This document shows positions 58,991 through 64,000 of a stretch of 64,000 nucleotides of DNA, piece after piece (within the stretch, counting starts at the first letter, position 1; each line of letters opens with the position of its first letter). Source of the stretch: JBQTKD01 sp052389435. Its GTDB lineage: Bacteria > Actinomycetota > Actinomycetes > Sporichthyales > Sporichthyaceae. The notes beneath the pieces were generated by a model. The model did not search any database and was not told where the DNA came from. It saw only the letters and a list, made by a program, of their open reading frames with translations. Both the position numbers and the translations under genes were made by a program. The stretch is taken from NCBI GenBank assembly GCA_052389435.1, contig JBQTIB010000074.1, forward strand, positions 6,451-70,450. Direction: 5' to 3'.

Positions 58991-59031
58991 AAAAACGGGC
59001 GACCCCGGACCAAAAGGTGCTCCGGGATCGC
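58991..59031 (-). terminator. Terminator-like hairpin downstream of ftsH
   Basis: GCGACCCCGGA (around 58999-59009) pairs with TCCGGGATCGC (59021-59031) with one mismatch. On the minus strand it is followed by a short T-run (A5 at 58991-58995). It lies between ftsH and pseudokinase copy 2, so ftsH transcription probably ends here. Confidence 0.7.
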
Positions 59032-59048
59032 GCGGGTCGTCGCCAGTC

Positions 59049-59188
59049 GGTCGGTGCTCGGCCCGCCTAGGCGGTCGGCGGGTCGAACTCAGCCGTCGTC
59101 TTCGCCCCACCGACCGCCGGGTACTGCGGTCGGTGCTCGCCCGCCTAGGCGGTCGGTGCTCGCCCGCCTAGGCGGTCGGCGGGTCGAA
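59049..59188. repeat. Repeated copies of the ftsH 3' end
   Basis: The block GGTCGGTGCTCGCCCGCC followed by TAGGC occurs in tandem at 59128-59150 and 59151-59173, and once more with one inserted G from 59049. The copy at 59151-59173 holds the ftsH stop. The 59049 copy continues into GGTCGGCGGGTCGAA, repeating the last six codons of ftsH (Phe-Asp-Pro-Pro-Thr-Ala-stop). Between them lies a perfect 10-bp hairpin, CACCGACCGC at 59108-59117 with GCGGTCGGTG at 59126-59135. Local duplication of the gene end is the simplest explanation. Confidence 0.85.
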
Positions 59189-61225
59189 GAGGGGCCGCCC
59201 GCCCGGGTAGTTGCGCGGGTCCGGCTCGTAGGTCGGGCGGTTGTCCGCGGGGATGGACTTGGTGACGTCCACCGCCTCGTCGGTCTGGCCGTTCGCGAGC
59301 GCGATCTCCTTCTTCGTCAGCACCGGCGGCAGGCTCGACGGGATTCGGGTGTCCGAACCCGTCCAGGCCGGCCGGTTGGGCCGACGGCGGATGTCGTGGA
59401 AGATCGCCGCGATCTCGGCCTTGTTGAGCGTCTCCTTCTCGAGGAGTTCGAGCACGAGGCGGTCGAGCACGTCGCGGTTGTCGACGAGGATCGCGAACGC
59501 CTCGTTGTGGGCGGTCTCGATGAACTTCTTGACCTCTTCGTCCACCACCGCGGCGACGTGTTCGGAGTAGTCCCGCTGGTGGCCCATGTCCCGGCCGAGG
59601 AAGACCTCGCCGCTGTCCTGGCCCAGCTTGATCGCCCCGAGGCGCTCGGTCATGCCGTACTGGGTGACCATCGCCCGGGCCAGGCCCGTGGCCTTCTCGA
59701 TGTCGTTCGCGGCGCCGGTGGTCGGGTCGTGGAAGATCAGCTCCTCCGCCGCGCGTCCGCCCATCATGTAGGCGAGCTGGTCGAGCATCTCGTTGCGCGT
59801 CGTGGAGTACTTGTCCTCGTCCGGCAGCACCATCGTGTAGCCCAGGGCCCGGCCGCGGGACAGAATCGTGATCTTGTGCACCGGGTCGGTGTTCGGCAGC
59901 GCCGCGGCCACCAGGGCGTGCCCGCCCTCGTGGTAGGCGGTGATCTTCTTCTCCTTCTCGTTCATCAGACGAGAGGACTTCTGCGGGCCGGCGACGACGC
60001 GGTCGATGGCCTCGTCGAGGTTCTTGTAGGTGATGAGCTTGCCGTCGAGGCGGGCCGTGAGCAGCGCCGCCTCGTTCAGCACGTTCGCGAGGTCCGCACC
60101 GGTGAAGCCGGGGGTGCGCCGGGCGATGCTCATCAGGTCCACGTCGGCCTCGAGCGGCTTGCCGCGGGCGTGCACCTTCAGGATCTCGTGCCGGCCGGCG
60201 AGGTCCGGACGCTCGACGGCGATCTGCCGGTCGAAGCGGCCCGGGCGCAGCAGCGCGGGGTCGAGGATGTCGGGGCGGTTGGTGGCGGCGATCAGAATGA
60301 CGCCGCCCTTGACGTCGAAGCCGTCCATCTCGACGAGCAGCTGGTTGAGGGTCTGCTCGCGCTCGTCGTGCCCGCCGCCCATGCCGGCGCCGCGGTGGCG
60401 ACCCACGGCGTCGATCTCGTCGACGAACACGATCGCCGGGGCGTTGGCCTTGGCCTGCTCGAACAGGTCCCGGACGCGGGAGGCGCCGACACCGACGAAC
60501 ATCTCGACGAAGTCCGAACCGGAGATCGAGTAGAACGGCACGCCCGCCTCGCCGGCGACGGCGCGCGCGAGCAGGGTCTTGCCGGTTCCGGGCGGACCGT
60601 AGAGCAGCACGCCCTTCGGAATCTTGGCGCCCATCTGCTGGAACTTGCCCGGGGCCTCGAGGAACTCCTTGATCTCGTGGAGCTCCTCGACGGCCTCGTT
60701 CGCGCCGGCCACGTCCGCGAAGGTGGTCTTCGGGGTGTCCTTGGAGATCAGCTTCGCCTTGGACTTGCCGAACTGCATGACCCGCGAACCACCGCCCTGC
60801 ATGTGGTTCATCAGGAACAGGAAGACCAGCACGATCAGCACGAACGGCAGCAGCGTCACCAGCAGCGAGACGAACAGGTTCTGCCGCGGGTTTTCGATGT
60901 CGTACTTGTTCGGGATCGAGCCGTCGGCCGACTTGCGCTGCAGCAACGCCGCGAGGTCGTCGCCCTGGCCCGCGATGAACGAGGCCTGCAGTTTCTGGGT
61001 CTTGCCCTGGGCCTTCTCGGTCAGGGTGACCCGGATCTTCTGCTGGGACCCGCCGACGAGCGTGGCCTTTTCGACCTTGTTCTCTTCGATCGCCGCGATG
61101 ACGGTGGCGGTGTCGACCTTCTCGTAGCCGTTGGCCGCGTCGAAGACGCGCGAAAGCAGGATTACGGCAACGACGGCGACGAGAATCCACATCACCGGGC
61201 CGCGCAGATAGCGCTTGAAGTCCAT
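59168..61225 (-). CDS. ftsH: ATP-dependent membrane metalloprotease FtsH
   Basis: The 685-residue protein has two N-terminal membrane helices (about residues 9-25 and 117-138) around a short outside domain. The AAA module follows with Walker A GPPGTGKT, Walker B IVFVDEIDAVGR and the SRH segment ATNRPDILDPALLRPGRFDR, and then the zinc protease site HEGGH. It degrades misfolded membrane proteins. ATG 61225 (MDFKRYLRGPV) gives the normal N-terminus; an upstream in-frame ATG at 61270 would add 15 residues. A Pro-rich C-terminal tail (PNRPAWTGSD onward) is typical of actinobacteria. The gene end is repeated downstream. Confidence 0.97.
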   Translation of the reverse strand: MDFKRYLRGPVMWILVAVVAVILLSRVFDAANGYEKVDTATVIAAIEENKVEKATLVGGSQQKIRVTLTEKAQGKTQKLQASFIAGQGDDLAALLQRKSADGSIPNKYDIENPRQNLFVSLLVTLLPFVLIVLVFLFLMNHMQGGGSRVMQFGKSKAKLISKDTPKTTFADVAGANEAVEELHEIKEFLEAPGKFQQMGAKIPKGVLLYGPPGTGKTLLARAVAGEAGVPFYSISGSDFVEMFVGVGASRVRDLFEQAKANAPAIVFVDEIDAVGRHRGAGMGGGHDEREQTLNQLLVEMDGFDVKGGVILIAATNRPDILDPALLRPGRFDRQIAVERPDLAGRHEILKVHARGKPLEADVDLMSIARRTPGFTGADLANVLNEAALLTARLDGKLITYKNLDEAIDRVVAGPQKSSRLMNEKEKKITAYHEGGHALVAAALPNTDPVHKITILSRGRALGYTMVLPDEDKYSTTRNEMLDQLAYMMGGRAAEELIFHDPTTGAANDIEKATGLARAMVTQYGMTERLGAIKLGQDSGEVFLGRDMGHQRDYSEHVAAVVDEEVKKFIETAHNEAFAILVDNRDVLDRLVLELLEKETLNKAEIAAIFHDIRRRPNRPAWTGSDTRIPSSLPPVLTKKEIALANGQTDEAVDVTKSIPADNRPTYEPDPRNYPGGRPLFDPPTA

Positions 61226-61449
61226 CGATGCGGGGCTGGACGCCCCGTCCTTCCTGCCAGCCCATCGCACGGGGCTCGGTGCCGGTGGAGAACCGGTCCG
61301 ATACCGCGTACTTCGGGACCACCCCGAAGCTCCGAAGGTACCCGATCAGGCAGGTGAACGGCTCGGACGAGTCACTAGTCGTATCTGATCCGTGAACGTG
61401 CGTTGCATGCACATGATCATCTTTTGTAGACGATCTTTCACCTTTGGCG
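61226..61449. promoter_or_regulatory. hpt-ftsH intergenic region, likely ftsH promoter
   Basis: The 224-bp gap contains an unusually AT-rich stretch (about 61380-61445, with ATGATCATCTTTTG) for such a GC-rich genome. This is where an ftsH promoter would lie on the minus strand. I cannot name exact -35/-10 boxes. No gene is visible. Confidence 0.4.
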
Positions 61450-62004
61450 CTAGGCGTCGTATACGTGCGGAGCCAAGGTCGCGACGAACGGGAGGTTGCG
61501 GTACTTCTCGGCGTAGTCGAGCCCGTAGCCGACGACGAACTCGTTGGGGATGTCGAAGCCGAGGTACTTGACCGCGATCTCGATCTTGCCGGCGTCGGGC
61601 TTGCGGAGCATCGTCATGACCTCCAGGCTCTCCGGCCCCCGCGAGGACAGGTTCGCCAGCAGCCAGGACAGCGTGAGCCCGGAGTCGATGATGTCCTCGA
61701 CCACCAGGACGTGACGGCCGGACAGGTCGAGGTCGAGGTCCTTCAGGATGCGCACGACGCCGGAGGACTTGGTGCCGGAGCCGTAGGAGGAGACCGCCAT
61801 CCAGTCCATCTCGGCGGGCGTGGACAGCGCCCGCGACAGGTCGGCCATCACCATCACGGCACCCTTGAGCACCCCGACGAGCAGCAGGTCCTTTCCTGCG
61901 TAGTCGGCGTCGATCTCCCGCGCGATCTCCGCGGTGCGGGCGGTGATCTCCTCGGCGGTGACGAGCACCTTGCCGAGATCCTCGCCGAGGTCGTCGGCGT
62001 TCAT
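61450..62004 (-). CDS. hpt: Hypoxanthine phosphoribosyltransferase
   Basis: The 184-residue enzyme starts MNADDLGEDLGKVLVTAEEI. It has LLVGVLKGAVMVMADLSRAL, the flexible-loop region SSYGSGTKSSG, and the PRPP-binding motif VLVVEDIIDSGLTL. The base-binding PNEFVVGYGLDYAEKYRNLP follows. It salvages hypoxanthine and guanine. An in-frame extension to 62079 overlaps tilS and is unlikely. It sits 22 bp after tilS, the usual order. Confidence 0.96.
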   Translation of the reverse strand: MNADDLGEDLGKVLVTAEEITARTAEIAREIDADYAGKDLLLVGVLKGAVMVMADLSRALSTPAEMDWMAVSSYGSGTKSSGVVRILKDLDLDLSGRHVLVVEDIIDSGLTLSWLLANLSSRGPESLEVMTMLRKPDAGKIEIAVKYLGFDIPNEFVVGYGLDYAEKYRNLPFVATLAPHVYDA

Positions 62005-62026
62005 GCGTGAGCCGGCATTCGTGCGC

Positions 62027-63019
62027 TCATTCCTGGTGGGGTCGAGGGCGGGCGGGGCCCTGCAGATGCAGAATCGCACACCGCCGGAGAGCCGTTACCC
62101 CGCCGGGGAGATCGAGCGGCCCCTGTCCGCGCCAGTCGAGCACCAACCGCTCGACGGCCTCGACGTGCGTCAGCGCCAGCGTCCCCGCCGGCGCCCCGGC
62201 CGCGAGCGTCGCCGACCGCAGCCCCCGGGGGCGGACGGCGACCGGCAGCGCGGCGAGCGCGGCGCAGTCCAGGCCGCCGTCGCGGGCGCAGTCGGCCGCC
62301 GCCGCGGCCGCGAGGTCGTCGAGGGCCTCGGCGTCGGCGCGCAGCAGGCGGGCGGTCCGCGTGAGGTTGGCGGCCACACCCGGCCCCAGGACCCGTTCCA
62401 GCGCGGGCAGCGCCTCGTGGCGAATCCGCGAGCGCGTGTAGGCGGGGTCGGCGTTGTGCGGGTCCTCCCACGGCGTCAGTCCTTCCGCGAGGCAGGCCTC
62501 GCGCACCAGGTCTCGGGTCAGCCCGAGCAACGGCCGGCGGTAGACCCCGGTCCGGGCGGGCATGCCGGCCAGCGCGCGTGGCCCGGAGCCGCGGGTCAGC
62601 CCCAGCAGCACGGTCTCGGCCTGGTCGTCGGCGGTGTGCCCGAGCAGCACCGCCGCGGCGCCGAGCCGTTCGGCGGCCTCGCCGAGCGCGGCGTACCGCG
62701 CGGTGCGCGCCGCGGCCTCCGGTCCGCCGACGCGGCCGACGGCGACCGCCGCGACCTCCACCGGCTCGCAGCCCAGTGCGCTCAGCCTCGCCGCAACCTC
62801 GCGCGCGCGGCGGTCCGATCCGTCCTGGAGCGCATGGTCGACGGTCACCGCTCCGACCCGCAGCCCGGCCCGCTCGCCGACGAACGCCGCGGCAGCGGCG
62901 AGCGCGAGCGAGTCCGCTCCCCCGCTGCACGCCACCAGGACGAGTTCTCCGGCGCCCAGGTCGCCCACGTCGGTGCGCACGACGCTTCGCACCTGCGCGA
63001 CTGCCGGATGTGGACCCAC
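62027..63019 (-). CDS. tilS: tRNA(Ile)-lysidine synthetase
   Basis: The 330-residue protein has the PP-loop VACSGGADSLALAAAA (SGGxDS) near residues 29-44. AVTVDHALQDGSDRRA, LLGHTADDQAETVLLGL and PWEDPHNADPAYTRSRIRHE follow, all hallmarks of TilS. It modifies C34 of the tRNA that reads AUA codons. The C-terminal domain is short, as in actinobacteria. The start is GTG 63019. The 195-bp gap to 63214 shows no gene. Confidence 0.96.
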   Translation of the reverse strand: MGPHPAVAQVRSVVRTDVGDLGAGELVLVACSGGADSLALAAAAAFVGERAGLRVGAVTVDHALQDGSDRRAREVAARLSALGCEPVEVAAVAVGRVGGPEAAARTARYAALGEAAERLGAAAVLLGHTADDQAETVLLGLTRGSGPRALAGMPARTGVYRRPLLGLTRDLVREACLAEGLTPWEDPHNADPAYTRSRIRHEALPALERVLGPGVAANLTRTARLLRADAEALDDLAAAAAADCARDGGLDCAALAALPVAVRPRGLRSATLAAGAPAGTLALTHVEAVERLVLDWRGQGPLDLPGGVTALRRCAILHLQGPARPRPHQE

Positions 63020-63214
63020 CCGCCAACGGTGTCACGTTGCGACCGAACCCCGGCGTCCGGTGGGCATCGATTCGCCGAACACAGCCCGTGCCCCGAGGTG
63101 GACCGTCGGGCAGCGGAGCCCTCGGGAGCGGACGCGAACTTCGACCCGTGCCTGCTCCAAGTTGTCGCCGCTCCACGCGACGCGCCGGCCGTCGGCGGAG
63201 ATCGACGGAGCGCA

Positions 63215-64000
63215 CTAACGCCGCCAGAGTTCGAGCCTGGCGCCGCTGAACTGCAGGCCGATCAGCACCGCGCCCGCGGCGGACAGCGCACGCGGGGAGA
63301 GATAGCCGCCGTCGCCGGGGAGGATTTTCCGCTTGCCGGTGGCGAGGTCGACGACGACAAAGCCCGAACGCACCGCGTAGGCGACCGTGCGTCCGTCGCC
63401 GGACATCGCGACGTACGGTCCCGTGTCTCGGAACGTGTCGGCAGCGAGGGACACCCGCTGCAACGTCGTGGCGGTCGTGTCGGCCAGGTAGACCGCCTTG
63501 GGGCTGCCCCGGTAGACGAACGCGACCTTCGTGCCGTCGGCGGACAGCGAGATCCGCCCGATCGCGCCCTTGCCGCTCCACACCCGCGACGTGGTCTTGG
63601 CGTCGAGGTCGCGGATCAGGACGTCCTTGGTGTCGCCGCGGACGGAGACGAACGCGACCTTGCGGCCGTCGGCGGAGAGGTCGAAGACGTCGTCGGTCAC
63701 CGACGCCAGGATCGTGCCGGTCGAGGAGACCGACGCCCGCTCGAGTGCGCCGGTGTCGAGGTCCTTCACCAGCACGTGCCGCATGCCGTCGGTGCCGCCC
63801 GGCAGCAGGTTGCGACTCGAGGTCAGGAACGCCACCGTGCGACCGTTCGCGGACAGCCGCACACCGGGGAAGACCCCCTTGCCGAAGGTTCCGTCGGCGT
63901 TGGTCGAGGCCGGCTCGACCTCGCCCGTGTCCAGGTTCTTCGCGTAGATCTGGTAGCCCGACGCCCCCGGCGTCGACGACTTGTCCGCGAGCTTTGCGTC
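63215..64000 (-). CDS. Beta-propeller (PD40/WD40-like) protein, C-terminal part; continues beyond position 64000
   Basis: The frame is open to the right edge of the window, giving at least 261 residues without a reliable start. Blades read VRLSANGRTVAF, FDLSADGRKVAF, ISLSADGTKVAF and VAMSGDGRTVAY, each followed by a 'VLVKDLDTG'-type strand, the same pattern as the protein at 808-2331. The stop is at 63215-63217. The N-terminus, and so any signal peptide, lies outside the window. It is probably an exported binding protein. Confidence 0.8.
   Translation of the reverse strand, partial: DAKLADKSSTPGASGYQIYAKNLDTGEVEPASTNADGTFGKGVFPGVRLSANGRTVAFLTSSRNLLPGGTDGMRHVLVKDLDTGALERASVSSTGTILASVTDDVFDLSADGRKVAFVSVRGDTKDVLIRDLDAKTTSRVWSGKGAIGRISLSADGTKVAFVYRGSPKAVYLADTTATTLQRVSLAADTFRDTGPYVAMSGDGRTVAYAVRSGFVVVDLATGKRKILPGDGGYLSPRALSAAGAVLIGLQFSGARLELWRR

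Noticed and set aside
1..64000. tRNA or rRNA genes
   Set aside because: Intergenic regions were read for cloverleaf-like or conserved ribosomal sequence and nothing convincing was seen; a tRNAscan run would settle it.

Overview
The window is 64 kb of very GC-rich DNA with long overlapping ATGA/GTGA gene junctions, GTG/TTG starts, an LPXTG-type surface protein, a mycofactocin gene and an iniBAC-like dynamin locus. Together these point to a chromosome of Actinomycetota, probably a filamentous or sporulating lineage of the Frankiales/Sporichthya type. The genus is inference only. I see no rRNA or tRNA gene, no insertion sequence and no prophage.

Layout. (1) 1-2331: the start of mftB (mycofactocin peptide chaperone) runs off the left edge, beside a small two-helix membrane protein and an exported beta-propeller protein. 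(2) 2357-8037, minus strand: a compact cofactor operon, DUF2520-panC-panD-nadB/nadC fusion-coaX, feeding NAD and coenzyme A synthesis. (3) 8344-16949: an envelope-stress-like locus with a LuxR-type regulator, two dynamin-like GTPases (IniC, IniA), an IniB-domain protein and a divergent membrane-anchored Hsp70. (4) 16957-21284: low-molecular-weight tyrosine phosphatase, a DUF4012 protein and two exported or surface-anchored proteins. (5) 21285-22797: an AbiEi/DUF559-like gene bracketed by seven copies of a 30-bp palindrome.

(6) 22798-48065: a large exopolysaccharide locus. Its minus-strand half starts with a Wzc-type chain-length regulator/tyrosine kinase at 38211. It continues with CapD-, CapE-, CapF- and CapG-like enzymes (the CapEFG set makes UDP-N-acetyl-L-fucosamine), a polymerase/ligase, glycosyltransferases, a flippase, a methyltransferase, a priming sugar transferase and an epimerase. 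The right half adds an O-acyltransferase, two more flippases of the same family, a GT14 transferase, a pyruvyltransferase, a LicD-type transferase and an exported peptidase-like hydrolase. It is closed by a second, degenerate Hsp70-like membrane protein (48182-49825).

(7) 49898-63019, minus strand: the conserved tilS-hpt-ftsH-folE-folP-folB-folK-DUF3180 neighbourhood. It is interrupted by two tandem membrane pseudokinases with peptidoglycan-binding-like tails, a sugar nucleotidyltransferase and a SnoaL-like protein. (8) 63215-64000: the C-terminal part of a second beta-propeller protein runs off the right edge.

The most unusual signals are the periodic palindrome arrays around the nuclease-like gene, a second unrelated palindrome array with a 59-bp period downstream of the LuxR gene, the twin pseudokinases, the in-frame nadB-nadC fusion and the repeated 3' end of ftsH.
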